Shown: in pieces, positions 26,122 to 35,064 of the stretch
How positions within the stretch are numbered: the stretch's first letter is position 1
Layout: each line of letters starts with the position of its first letter
Source of the DNA: Halegenticoccus tardaugens
GTDB taxonomy: Archaea; Halobacteriota; Halobacteria; Halobacteriales; Haloferacaceae
DNA: 64,000 nt
NCBI RefSeq assembly: GCF_004116405.1
Contig: NZ_SDIC01000005.1
Location: 124,001 to 188,000, forward strand
Direction of reading: 5' to 3'
Translations under genes and position numbers: made by a program
Notes under the pieces: model-generated
Databases searched by the model: none
Seen by the model: the letters and a program-made list of their open reading frames with translations, nothing else
What the model was told of the DNA's origin: nothing

Positions 26122-26176
26122 ACCCCGATCGGAGGAATCCCACGTCTAAAGACGTGGGAGGATGTCAATTCGACAG

Positions 26177-27892
26177 TCAGTCGGAGGTGACGTCGTGCTC
26201 TCTGAGCTCGTACTGCGGCGGACAGAGGATCTGATCGGGCGTACAGCGCGACTCGCCGGTCGCGAACTCGATCCACGTCGTGAGGTCGTTCATTCGAAGC
26301 TTGACGCGCGGCGGGAGTCGGTGGACCTCCTCGTAGCCCGGGAACAGCTTCTGGTCGAGGTTGTTCCGGTCGTAGATCTCCTGCTTGTCGGGCCAGGAGC
26401 TCTCGAATGCCGGCACGCCCGGGATCTTCTCACGGAGGAACTTCTCGATCTGGTTGAGCCGGAAGGAGTCGTGTGGACGGTCAGGCGGCTGGTACCTGAG
26501 GATGTCGTCGTCGAGCTTCCGAAGCGCCTTCAGGAACGTCCGGTTGTTCCGATGTTCCGGCGGCGTCTGCAGGTGCCAGTCGATGAGGTCGCGATCGACG
26601 GCGACGAAACTCTCGACGTAGTTGTCCGCGAGGTGCTCGCGGAACGGAAGCGTCGGTTTCTGCTTGATCGCAAAAAGGTCCATCGCGTTGTACTTCGAGT
26701 CGGTCCGATCGAAGCACGCGTCGTACTGCGGCTGGATCACGTCGTGTGCGAACTCCTCCGCGCTGTCGGCGTCGATCATGCCGCAGCCCGAAAAGAGCAC
26801 GTCGTCGTCGCCGAGGAAGCCGAACTTCGTCGAAAAGTGCTTCGACACGTCGGGGTTCGCTTCGAGCCCTCGCAGCGGGAACGTTCGATCGAACAGCTCG
26901 AACCCCTTCCCTGGCAGAAAGAAGCCGCGGAACAGGGTGTCGAACAGCATCCCGTGATAGATCGTGTCGACGTCGATCTCGTCGACGTTACCACGGTGGT
27001 GAATGTGGAGCGACTCGCGGACCCCCTGCGAGTACTGGACGATCTCCGGGCGCGTATCCAGATAGCGGTTCGTCACCGCCAGCGTCCGGTGGTCGATCCC
27101 GTACTGCGCGGCCAGCTTCCTCGAAACGTCGACCTCCGCGCAGCCGGGCCGCCCGATCGTGTACCCGATATCGATCCGCGGGTGCTGCGAGAGGATCGCC
27201 CGCGAGTCATAGCCGGCGCTCAGGAGCAACCCCTTCCTGCCCGGGAGGTCGATCCGGCGCTTTATCGCCCGCCGGAGCCGCCGAGCGAGTTCGTCCGCGT
27301 AGTCGAACTCCCGGGGCTCGTAGACGAACCGCCGGAGCTCGCCAGTCCCGCCGGCTGTGAGATACCCGTCGAATGGAACGCGGTGAAGTTCCTTGAACGC
27401 CGTCCTGTCGTCGAACGCGATGCCGAAGTGCGTGACCTCCGTGAGCGTCCGGCCGTTCAGTGTCGGATCGGGGATCGTCTGTGCGACCGTCGAGGCGTCG
27501 GTCCCGAACACGCGAACGCCCGGCGCGTCCGTGTAGTAACACTCCCACGAGCGGATGGCGTCAGTCGCGACCTTCGCGTCGCCGTCGTGCTCGACGAACA
27601 CCAAATACGAGCCGTTGAGTCGATCGAACGCCTCCTCGCCGATCTCCGCGTACCGTCGCAACAACCGCTCCGCCGGGGAGCCGATCTGCTTTTCCGGGAC
27701 GAGTTCGCCCCAGATGATGCAGCTCCCCTCGTCGCCGTGATACGAGTCGCTCCTGCCGGGCAGTCCGTACCCGAGATCTCTGATTCCGACCGTTGCGTGC
27801 TCCGTGGACACCACCTTGCCGAAGCGGTGCGGGCTACAGAACCGCGTGAACTGTGCCCGATCCCCGAACACGCCGAACAGTTCGTTCCTCAT
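26177..27892 (-). CDS. asparagine synthase-like protein without the glutaminase cysteine
   Basis: A 571-residue protein with the two-domain plan of AsnB. Residues about 1-190 resemble the Ntn-glutaminase fold, but the chain begins MRNELFGVF, so the nucleophilic Cys at position 2 is absent. The synthetase domain has the PP-loop SAGYDS (225-230) in place of SGGxDS and continues through REHLADNYVE. It probably activates a carboxylate with ATP and amidates it with free ammonia or another amine, or modifies a sugar acid. Relatives sit in archaeal and bacterial glycan clusters. Only 30 bp separate it from the upstream glmS stop, so the two are likely one transcript. True asparagine synthesis is unlikely. 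Confidence 0.8.
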   Translation of the reverse strand: MRNELFGVFGDRAQFTRFCSPHRFGKVVSTEHATVGIRDLGYGLPGRSDSYHGDEGSCIIWGELVPEKQIGSPAERLLRRYAEIGEEAFDRLNGSYLVFVEHDGDAKVATDAIRSWECYYTDAPGVRVFGTDASTVAQTIPDPTLNGRTLTEVTHFGIAFDDRTAFKELHRVPFDGYLTAGGTGELRRFVYEPREFDYADELARRLRRAIKRRIDLPGRKGLLLSAGYDSRAILSQHPRIDIGYTIGRPGCAEVDVSRKLAAQYGIDHRTLAVTNRYLDTRPEIVQYSQGVRESLHIHHRGNVDEIDVDTIYHGMLFDTLFRGFFLPGKGFELFDRTFPLRGLEANPDVSKHFSTKFGFLGDDDVLFSGCGMIDADSAEEFAHDVIQPQYDACFDRTDSKYNAMDLFAIKQKPTLPFREHLADNYVESFVAVDRDLIDWHLQTPPEHRNNRTFLKALRKLDDDILRYQPPDRPHDSFRLNQIEKFLREKIPGVPAFESSWPDKQEIYDRNNLDQKLFPGYEEVHRLPPRVKLRMNDLTTWIEFATGESRCTPDQILCPPQYELREHDVTSD

Positions 27893-27922
27893 CGTCGGTA
27901 GTGTCGATCGCCTCCGCTGCGG

Positions 27923-29731
27923 TTACTCCACTGTAACACTCTTTGCAAGGTTCCGTGGTTTGTCGATCTCGCGTCCAAGGAGGTTCGCGGTGTAGTAGGA
28001 GACAAGTTGGAGCTGGACGTTCGCCAGCAACCCCGCGAGGTCGGGGTGCGTCTTCGGCACCCACAGCACACTGTCGGCGACGTCACCGACGTCTGTCCCG
28101 TCGGGCGCGACGGCGACGATGTTTGCGCCCCTGGTGTGCGCCTCCTCGGCGTTCTTTCGCGTCTCTTCGCCGTTCGTCCCGGTGAACAGCGCGAACACCG
28201 CCGTCTCGTCGGTCACGAGCGCGAGCGGGCCGTGCTTGAGTTCGCCGGACGCGAATCCCTCGGCGTGTTCGTACGTGATCTCCTTGAACTTCAGCGCTCC
28301 CTCCAGCGCGACCGGGAACTCGTTGTCCCGGCCGATGAAGAAGTACGAGCGCTTGTCGAGGTACTTCTCGCTGATCTCCCGGGCCCGCGTCGTCTCCAAC
28401 ACCTTCTCGATGTGGGTGGGTAGTCGCCGCAGTTCGGCGAAGAACTCCGCGGCGTCCTCGCGGGGGCGGCCCCGTTCGAGATCCTCCGCGAGCCGGTGTC
28501 CGAGCAGCGTGAGCGTGACGACCTGCGAGGAGAATGTCTTGGTCGCGGCGACGCCGATTTCCGGGCCCGCTCGGATATACAGGGCGTGATCGGCCTGGCG
28601 AGCGGCACTCGACCCGACGACGTTCGTCACGGCGACTGTCTCGGCCCCCGCGTCCTGCGCGGCCCGGAGCGCGCTCATCGTGTCCGCGGTTTCGCCGCTC
28701 TGGGTCACGGCGACGACGAGCGTCCGATCCGTGACCGTCGTCGTGTCGTACTCGCTCGCGAGGTTCGCGTGCGCTCGAATTCCCGCCCGTCGGAGCAACT
28801 GAACGCCGTAGAGCGCGGCGTGGTAGGAGGTGCCGCAGGCGACGAACTCGACCTCGTCGATGTCCTCGAACGTCCCCGGCGGGAACTCTTCGAGGTGAAT
28901 TGATCCATCGTCGCCGATCCGTCCGGCGATGGTGTTCGCGATGGAGTCGGCTTGCTCGTTGATTTCCTTGAGCATGTAGTGGGTGTACTCTCCCTTACCG
29001 GTCTCCTCGGCGCTCCACTCGACCGTCTCGACGTCGCGATCGACGACGTTTCCCTCCCTGTCCGTGAGCATCAGTTCACCCGGTCGCACCTTCGCGAACT
29101 CGCCGTCTTCGATGTAGATCACCTCGTCCGTGAAGTCGAGAAAGGCGGGCACGTCGCTCGCGAGATAGTACCGATCATCGTCGACGCCGATGACGAGGGG
29201 GGAGTCCTGCCGAGCAGCGTAGACGGTGTCAGTGCCGTTGATCATGAGCGCGATTGCGTAACTGCCGTCGAGTTCGCCGATGGCGGTCTTGAACGCGTCT
29301 TCGACGTCCAGCCCCTCGTCGAGGTGGTGTTCGACGAGATGTGGGATCACCTCGGTGTCGGTCTCGCTTTTGAACTCGTAGCCCTCGGCCGCCAGCCGCC
29401 GTCGGATCGACTCGTAGTTCTCAATGATGCCGTTGTGGACGACGACCACCCGATCGGTGCGGCTCGTGTGAGGGTGGGCGTTCGCGTCCGTCGGCGGGCC
29501 GTGCGTGCTCCAGCGCGTGTGGCCGATGCCGACCGTCCCGTTCGGTACGTCGCGGGCGATCGTGTTCTTCAGCTCGCTGATCTTGCCGGCCTTCTTGCGG
29601 ACGGCGATACCCGTCCCATTCTGGACCGCGATTCCAGCGGAGTCGTATCCGCGATACTCCAGGTTTTCGAGGCCGGTCAGTAGCTCGCCGACCGCGTCGT
29701 CGGACCCGATGCACGCAATGATTCCGCACAT
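27923..29731 (-). CDS. glmS: glutamine--fructose-6-phosphate aminotransferase (isomerizing)
   Basis: A full-length 602-residue enzyme. MCGIIACIGS exposes the catalytic Cys after Met removal. LEYRGYDSAGIAV and GHTRWSTHG are glutaminase motifs (domain about 1-220). Two SIS domains follow, with VACGTSYHAALYG near residue 290 and SQSGET-type VAVTQSGETADTMSALR. The C-terminus PRNLAKSVTVE is the signature closing segment with the catalytic Lys. It makes glucosamine-6-phosphate from fructose-6-phosphate and glutamine, the first step to UDP-GlcNAc, and feeds GlmM and GlmU encoded in this window. Its promoter module is identical to that of glmU. Confidence 0.96.
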   Translation of the reverse strand: MCGIIACIGSDDAVGELLTGLENLEYRGYDSAGIAVQNGTGIAVRKKAGKISELKNTIARDVPNGTVGIGHTRWSTHGPPTDANAHPHTSRTDRVVVVHNGIIENYESIRRRLAAEGYEFKSETDTEVIPHLVEHHLDEGLDVEDAFKTAIGELDGSYAIALMINGTDTVYAARQDSPLVIGVDDDRYYLASDVPAFLDFTDEVIYIEDGEFAKVRPGELMLTDREGNVVDRDVETVEWSAEETGKGEYTHYMLKEINEQADSIANTIAGRIGDDGSIHLEEFPPGTFEDIDEVEFVACGTSYHAALYGVQLLRRAGIRAHANLASEYDTTTVTDRTLVVAVTQSGETADTMSALRAAQDAGAETVAVTNVVGSSAARQADHALYIRAGPEIGVAATKTFSSQVVTLTLLGHRLAEDLERGRPREDAAEFFAELRRLPTHIEKVLETTRAREISEKYLDKRSYFFIGRDNEFPVALEGALKFKEITYEHAEGFASGELKHGPLALVTDETAVFALFTGTNGEETRKNAEEAHTRGANIVAVAPDGTDVGDVADSVLWVPKTHPDLAGLLANVQLQLVSYYTANLLGREIDKPRNLAKSVTVE

Positions 29732-29896
29732 CAGCGATACCCCTCCTGCGTCGGTTTCGTGCTTTTCTCGGCGGGCGTCCCGCCACCCGTTCGGTCGTGC
29801 AAGCCCGGTCGAATCATAGTTTCGCGTTCACGTTCTCCTTCGCGCCTCCCGAAGCGAGGAGGCTGCGATTCCGTGACAGTCGGTACTGCTGATATA

Positions 29897-29920
29897 CCCA
29901 TTATTATACGCGGGCTAACG
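29897..29920 (-). promoter_or_regulatory. glmS promoter: GTTAGC-N6-ATAATAATGGG
   Basis: On the minus strand CCGTTAGC, six bases, then ATAATAATGGG. Blocks and spacing are the same as at glmU (20503-20527). The start site would be near 29872, giving a leader of about 140 nt before the glmS ATG; such a leader could hold further control, but no known riboswitch structure was recognised. Confidence 0.65.
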
Positions 29921-30282
29921 GAACGGTCGCCGATTCCGACCGGTTTTCGGCGTGATGGATTTGATGATCACGCCGTAGTCGGGCGTTTTTCAGGCTTCCT
30001 CCCTCCAACGACCGGGTGTAGGACACGTCGGTATCTTGGCTTAGGAGGCGGATAAGCGCCGGTTGCGGGCCTGCAATCGTGGTTTGGGATCTCGCGTCAG
30101 AGGAGATTTTGCACCGCGTCAGCGATCCTCGATGACGATCGTCGGTCTTAATCTTGATATCTTCCCTGCGCCTACAGGCGCGGAAATCCTTTCGCTGGAA
30201 GTTTCAGTTTCTGCTGGACCACCATGCGAGCGACTTTCTCCTCACGGCTACTCCGGTTTGTATGCGCTTCTTTGGGACGTTT
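29921..30282. other. intergenic region between the glmS promoter and tnpB element copy 3
   Basis: About 360 bp. A short hairpin, CTGCGCCTACAGGCGCGG, lies near 30167-30184. No gene was recognised. Confidence 0.35.
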
Positions 30283-30287
30283 GTGAA

Positions 30288-31551
30288 CTATCCCACCCTC
30301 CCACTCGGGCTGACGCCATCGCTCTTGAAGGTGGGGCTTTCTGTTTCCACGACGCGCTTAACAGATTTGGACGTATCCACAGGCGTTCGAAAATCACTAC
30401 GTGATTTTCGCAGCCCCGCAGAAACGCGAAGCGTTTCTGAGGACGTTGATTCAGAGCGTCCCGCTCCTCACCGCTTGATACCGCGAAACAGAATATTCTA
30501 CGCCGCGTTCGCGTCTCTATCCGCCTCAAACCCACACGCCGGACACGAGTGTTCACGCACCCACAGCGGCTTGTCAGCCGAAACGCCGCACGACGCACAC
30601 TCTTTGACCCTCCCTCTCGGGTTCACGGCGACGAAGTACGTTCCTTCGCGGTCGCACTTGTATTCGAGCATCCGAAGGAACGTTCCCCACGCCGCGCCCG
30701 CCCGATTTCGAGAGTTGCCCGGTAGTTCGACCAACCCTTTCGCGTCCAAGTCCTCGACCGTCAAAAGGTCGTACTCGTGGGCGTAGTAGTTCGGGAGCTT
30801 GTGCAGGAAGTCCCAGCGTTTCTGTTTGAGGTCAGCGTGTCGCTCGGCCACGACTCGACGCTGGTTCTCCAAATTTGCAGCGCTGTGTACTTTGCGTGAG
30901 GGGTTGCGTTGAACGCGTTCCAACCGTTCGCGCTCGTCGGATAGGTTGAGCGACTTGACCGCCGTACCATCGGTGTCGTAGGCGTACTTGAGAATCCCCG
31001 CGTCGATGCCGACACACTTCTCGGGTTTCTCCGGTGGGTCGTCGGGAGTCTCGACGCCGAGGATGGCGTACCACTTGCCAGTCGGTTCCTGCTTGACCGT
31101 GACGGTCTTTATCTCGGCGTCGTCGGGGAGGTCACGGTAGAATGTGATGGGTATCTCACCGAGTTTCGAGAGCCACAGTTGCGTCCGCCCGCTCGTGTTC
31201 TTGAGTTTGAAGCCGGATTGGCTGTAGGTGAAACTGTGGTATTCGCCTGGTGCTTTCCATTTGAGGGTGCCGACGCGGTAGCCGTTCTCTTTGCGCCCCG
31301 AAGCGCCGGAGGTTGTCGTACAACCGCTGAACGGCTTTCTGAAGAACTTTCGAGTGAACGTGTTTCAGGTCACTCCACCACTTCTTGAGACTCGGCAGGA
31401 GTTTCTGCTCGGAGTACGCCGAGGTGTTGTCAGTTCGGTTGAGTCAGTGGAGGAAGTGGTTGTAGACCTGCCTACAAGTATCAACAGTCCACGCTAACTG
31501 CTCTGCGAGCGCGTCGGACGGTCGGAGCCGATACCTGTAGTTGTAGTTCAT
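30288..31551 (-). pseudogene. tnpB: tnpB RNA-guided endonuclease, broken (copy 3)
   Basis: Starts MNYNYRYRLRPSDALAEQLAWT, with an in-frame TGA after HFLH and a frame change in the NLRRFG region. The catalytic body is well kept: CVGIDAGILKYAYDTDG (RuvC-I), LLTVEDLDAKGLVELPG with the RuvC-II Glu present, and the zinc finger CASCGVSAD...CPACGFEADRDANAA (RuvC-III). After DANAA a TAG replaces Trp and a TGA follows GIKR. A 60-bp double hairpin (30384-30443) is inserted in frame near the C-terminus. The tail runs to a TAG at 30288, directly at the element end. Confidence 0.87.
30384..30443 (+). repeat. 60-bp double-hairpin insertion inside tnpB copy 3
   Basis: On the plus strand it reads CGTT, a 23-base hairpin CGAAAATCAC-TAC-GTGATTTTCG, CAGCCCCG, a 21-base hairpin CAGAAACGC-GAA-GCGTTTCTG, and AGGA, followed by a second CGTT. 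Removing it restores the tnpB tail across GAATCAACG and CCTGTGGATACG. The insertion is a multiple of three and keeps the frame. It shares length, layout and opening CGTTCGAAA with 6545-6604. Confidence 0.85.
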
Positions 31552-31674
31552 CTACGAGCGTTCTTCGATGAGTTCGTCGAGCTTCTCTTGGACGAACGAG
31601 GAGAGATTCAGGTGGTTTTTCTGAATCCACTCGGCTTGGTCGTCGCGGATAGAGATGTTCTTGCGCGTTGCCAC
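31552..31674 (-). CDS. small RHH-like protein immediately upstream of tnpB
   Basis: A 40-residue frame from a GTG: VATRKNISIRDDQAEWIQKN, then HLNLSSFVQEKLDELIEERS. A short beta strand followed by two helices with FVQEKLDELI is the pattern of an Arc/CopG ribbon-helix-helix protein. Its TAG is directly followed by the ATG of tnpB, so the two were translationally coupled. A TATA-like CTTATTTGTGTA lies about 25 bases before the GTG, fitting a leaderless transcript. It probably regulated the element. It is intact while tnpB is not. Confidence 0.62.
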   Translation of the reverse strand: MATRKNISIRDDQAEWIQKNHLNLSSFVQEKLDELIEERS

Positions 31675-31761
31675 ACCACACAGTGGGCAAAATACACAAA
31701 TAAGATTTCGATTGCGTAGGCCTGTGGGCCGAGCGTCGAACGTGCTTGAGAACTGTGCGGG

Positions 31762-31876
31762 CGTCGCCAGAACGCGGAAGCGTTCTGGCTGCCAACCAGA
31801 AGCCTACGGCTTCTGGTGACGTTGACGAGACGCTGCGCGTCTCGTTCGCACGCAAGAGCTTCGCTCTTGTGAACGC
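31762..31876 (-). repeat. four-hairpin left-end module of element copy 3
   Basis: Hairpins at 31767-31788, 31796-31816, 31825-31845 and 31853-31869. Read on the minus strand the order and stems match 17289-17393 almost exactly. They form two consecutive pairs of about 60 bp, each pair resembling the 60-bp insertions inside tnpB. Confidence 0.85.
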
Positions 31877-32118
31877 TGTATCCCCTTCCTCAACGAGCGA
31901 CTGAAGGGAGCGAGTAGGAAGGGGCCTAAGCACCTGGATTTAGGAAAATAACAAGAAGGGCTAAAAATGTTACGAGATACACAGCGATGTGAGAGAAAGG
32001 GTAAAATATGTGCTCCTATCTGGAGAAGGCCTGGAAGGACGACAGAGCCGACGAGTAGCCTCTATCCTAAGAGACAGAAGATCCAGACGCCGGCTACGTT
32101 TTTGAGATGCTCCACTTA

Positions 32119-32165
32119 CAGGAATTCAGGCGAGAAAGCCCACGACTTGAGTCGTGGGATGAATC
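32119..32165 (+). repeat. solo end of an IS200-type element
   Basis: ATTCAGGCGAGAAAGCCCAC followed by a hairpin CCCACGACTTGAGTCGTGGG and ATGAATCGCC. It matches the putative left end of copy 2 at 24340 and the inner hairpin at 14892. No transposase is attached. Confidence 0.65.
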
Positions 32166-32577
32166 GCCGTCATCGTCTACTTTCAGTGTGTGGCATAGTC
32201 TTAGGTGCTCTCCGCGCGGTTCTCTGTGTATCCGACGCGGCATGCCCGCGCCCATACCGGGACAATCGGCCACATTCGGACCCCCGACCGAGACTCGACG
32301 GTACCCCGTCAGGATACCTCACGTCGGGTACCGACGCTACATACCCAAGTACCTCCGAATCCGTCGACGCACGCCCGAAGCCCCGAGGAAACGACGGGAC
32401 CGGACGGGAAACGACGGGACCGGACGGGAAACGACGGGACCGGACGTGTCGAGGATAGGAGTACCGGCCGCTTGGCCCGGCCAGCACCTCGTCGGTGTGC
32501 GAACCGTACCCATCCCACCTCAACGGGCCGTCGCTCGTGGGAGGAGGTCAAGAGCTATCTCTATTATTCCCTCGTTA
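32166..32577. other. intergenic region with a 20-bp tandem repeat
   Basis: About 410 bp. GGAAACGACGGGACCGGACG is repeated three times without interruption at 32387-32446. No gene was recognised; the open frames here are repeat-driven. Confidence 0.6.
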
Positions 32578-34329
32578 TCAATCATCGGCGTGTCGATAGA
32601 CGTCTACCTCGCCATTTGCATACACACGGTGATAGGAGTTTTCTAGTTCGGATTGCGGTTCCCACTCCAATAGGTAGCGTCCATCAGTAAAACGGTAAAT
32701 CTCGATTCGCGGCCGCACTGCGACGTATTCATACTCTTGCTCGACGAGCGTAGCGTTCAATAATTCAATATTTAACAACCCGGGACGCCACTGGGGATTT
32801 GGCACCGTCTGTTGATGGACTGCACCCCCTCGTGCTGCACGCGGGAAGTCGACGGCCTCATCACCGTAATACATCTCGGCCCGAACAAGGTCTTCAACGT
32901 ACTGACTTGAGAAATGCTTCGCGTCGGTTTCTCCCTCCGTCAGATACTGACGGTGCATATCTGGATGATCCGGGGCTGCGAGCGGGGAGCTGAACTGAGT
33001 GAGAATAAGTATCGCCACAAAAAAAACGGAAAGGGCGCTGACTATTGCTGCACGCTTCTCTCGATTATGGGTGTTATGGTCGTTTGAGTGACGGGAGACT
33101 GTGCGGCCGTAGACACCTCCGATGAGAACGGCAACGAACACGCTCGCCATGGCGAATTGGCGGCGGAACCCCGGCGCAGCACCAATGACTAACCCCGGGA
33201 GGGCGAACCCCACCGTCATTCCCGATGCAGCAAGGACCGCGCGTGTCGGGACATTCCCGCGTTGGCCGGCAAAGAGGATGAGCCAGCTTACTCCGCCCAT
33301 GCCAAGCATGGCAAGGATATAACTTGAATTAAGAAATGCGCGCCAAAGCGGTACGGTGTATTGCGTCGCAGCTGCATACTCGGGCGGCTGTGCTGCCAGA
33401 ATCAGATCAGGGTTGGCAAGAGCGGCAACAATTGCCACGATCCCCGTATAGGGGTTAATATACTCAGTGACAAATAGCCACTGTACAGAAATTACCACTC
33501 CTAGAAGTCCGAGGACCGTCCCGGAGACGTATGGCCCTGGGCGTTGCGGCGCCAACCTCCGGTCGATGCCCGAAAGCAATGCTAAGAAGAGAAGGATGCC
33601 GAAGACAATAAGCACTGAAACCTTGTGGAGGTACAAGAACGACGTAGTCAGTAACGCGAGTATGAGAAACGACCGTGTGTCAAAGCCCGTTTCTCGGTAG
33701 ACAATATACGTACAGACAAAGGCTGCGAGGAGAACTGCGGAGAGTGTAGTGGGGATGGGCGCGATACTGTAACGGATTGTTGACCCTCCAACCGCCGCAA
33801 CCAATGCCGCCACGGCAACTATCCTCCCTGAGACGGCCTCTCCGACACCCCATGACCGCTGGAGTTGGTGGGCGAGTGTTGCGGCGAAGAGAACTAGCCC
33901 GCAGCCAATTATAAGTGGAAAGATCCCAAAGGCAGTGTCGATCGGTAGGCCAGTGATGAGCGCGGTCTCTGCCCCGAGGATATGGAAAAGATACGCTTTT
34001 GAATAAAATAAACCGGTGAGCTGCTCCGTGCCGCCATTTTGTATGATAACTTGGCTTCTGACGGCGTGAGCATCCGGGTCGAATCCTATCATACTGGCGG
34101 GAAATGCGAACGAGTAGAGCCGGTAGCTGACAGCCAACAGCAGCGCAAGAATGGCGATAGTATAGCCATCTCTCTGTGTCTGAATCGAGAGAATACCCCA
34201 GAGAAGGGCTATCCCAGCGCCAGCTGCGCCGACTGGGAGCCAAGGATACAGTGAATTCGCTGTATGCGTCGCAAGAACTCCAGCAGAGAAGGAAAGAGTA
34301 CTGAGTATTGTGGCTATTTTTAACTTCAT
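32578..34329 (-). CDS. multispanning membrane protein, GT-C-like
   Basis: About 583 residues from the ATG at 34329 (an ATG at 34341 is also possible). Roughly a dozen hydrophobic segments precede a soluble C-terminal part of about 140 residues. The first external loop has MIGFDPDAHAVRSQVIIQNG and then FYSKAYLFHILGAETALITG. This parallels GIDVWSH...[10 protein letters not shown] in the protein at 4360, which suggests a common GT-C-type origin. It probably transfers a sugar or glycan from a lipid carrier at the outer face. Codon use is AT-richer than in the first 30 kb. A perfect ATTTGTG-TTA-CACAAAT repeat lies upstream. Confidence 0.68.
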   Translation of the reverse strand: MKLKIATILSTLSFSAGVLATHTANSLYPWLPVGAAGAGIALLWGILSIQTQRDGYTIAILALLLAVSYRLYSFAFPASMIGFDPDAHAVRSQVIIQNGGTEQLTGLFYSKAYLFHILGAETALITGLPIDTAFGIFPLIIGCGLVLFAATLAHQLQRSWGVGEAVSGRIVAVAALVAAVGGSTIRYSIAPIPTTLSAVLLAAFVCTYIVYRETGFDTRSFLILALLTTSFLYLHKVSVLIVFGILLFLALLSGIDRRLAPQRPGPYVSGTVLGLLGVVISVQWLFVTEYINPYTGIVAIVAALANPDLILAAQPPEYAAATQYTVPLWRAFLNSSYILAMLGMGGVSWLILFAGQRGNVPTRAVLAASGMTVGFALPGLVIGAAPGFRRQFAMASVFVAVLIGGVYGRTVSRHSNDHNTHNREKRAAIVSALSVFFVAILILTQFSSPLAAPDHPDMHRQYLTEGETDAKHFSSQYVEDLVRAEMYYGDEAVDFPRAARGGAVHQQTVPNPQWRPGLLNIELLNATLVEQEYEYVAVRPRIEIYRFTDGRYLLEWEPQSELENSYHRVYANGEVDVYRHADD

Positions 34330-34341
34330 TATATAATGCAT

Positions 34342-35064
34342 TAAGATCCATAGACAACTAAAAACTGCCGCTTCTCATTTAGATGCTATTTGTGTTACAC
34401 AAATATCATCTTCATTTCCCTATCTAATACAAATATGAGTTCTATGGTGACACGAGATACTACTTCTAATTAGATGTGATTATATTTGTGCTTCAACGAT
34501 CGGTACAGGTATCTTCAACTATTTTCGAAGGCTCGATATCAGCCCGAGTGTTGTAATAGGGACTACGATCTGAACTTTGTCGTGAGGTATTTCGAAAACT
34601 AGCACCGTATAGATCTGCTAGTTTAAGTAGTGAGCTGTTGAGTTTCTTGGAAAAGAGGTTCACAGACCTGCTCGGTGAGCGTTTTTCAATGAATTTAGAA
34701 GAATGGTGGGAACGTGAGCGACCAATGAACCCCTGATCAACGGTGCTGTCCGACTCCCCGTAACTGGGTGTTCGTTCAGGGATCCGCTGTTATTTGTCAA
34801 CTTTTAGTGTTTAGCATTCTCAGAGTATAGCTTTGGACCATAAATAACAGTTAAATAAGAATTCTGAAATTTCATACCGTGACTATTCGCATCGATCGTT
34901 ACAGGGTTCGTGTAACTATTATGTACACTAGAAAAACTATACGAATTAAAATAATTAACGCATTACTACAAATATGTTGATAGTCATAGAGGAAAACGCT
35001 AGTCAAGGCGGTGCTAAACCAGATAATGACGGGTAAATACTGTAGCGATTTTCCGTTTTACGTT
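34342..35064. other. AT-rich intergenic region
   Basis: About 720 bp with base composition clearly richer in A and T than neighbouring genes. An inverted repeat, ATTTGTG-TTA-CACAAAT (34388-34404), lies about 60 bp before the membrane protein start and could be an operator. No gene or RNA was recognised. Confidence 0.5.

Larger units (their letters stand above)
24339..26167 (+). mobile_element. IS200/IS605-type tnpA-tnpB element, decayed (copy 2)
   Basis: The right end is the hairpin CCCACGTC-TAAA-GACGTGGG (26139-26158) and AGGATGTCA, ending at 26167, ten bases past the stop of the asparagine-synthase-like gene. The left end probably starts with ATTCAGGCGAGAAAGCC near 24340, a motif repeated at 32121. 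A second hairpin plus GAGGATGTCA (24406-24433), identical in type to the right end, sits only four bases before the tnpA start. tnpA and tnpB overlap by ATGA. Both genes are dead. Confidence 0.8.
30283..31930 (-). mobile_element. IS1341-type tnpB element, decayed (copy 3)
   Basis: About 1.65 kb. The right end on the minus strand reads AGGGTGGGATAGTTCAC (to 30283), the common terminus of this haloarchaeal group. The left end is a GC-rich palindrome at 31886-31926 followed by four hairpins (31762-31876) almost identical to those at 17285-17398. Inside are a small RHH-like gene and tnpB, both on the minus strand. The tnpB lineage differs from copies 1 and 2. Confidence 0.82.

Noticed and set aside
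26162-27901. A 579-codon open frame on the plus strand opposite the asparagine-synthase-like gene
   Set aside because: It is an Arg/Val/Asp-rich antisense shadow caused by high GC at third positions; the minus-strand frame has clear family motifs.
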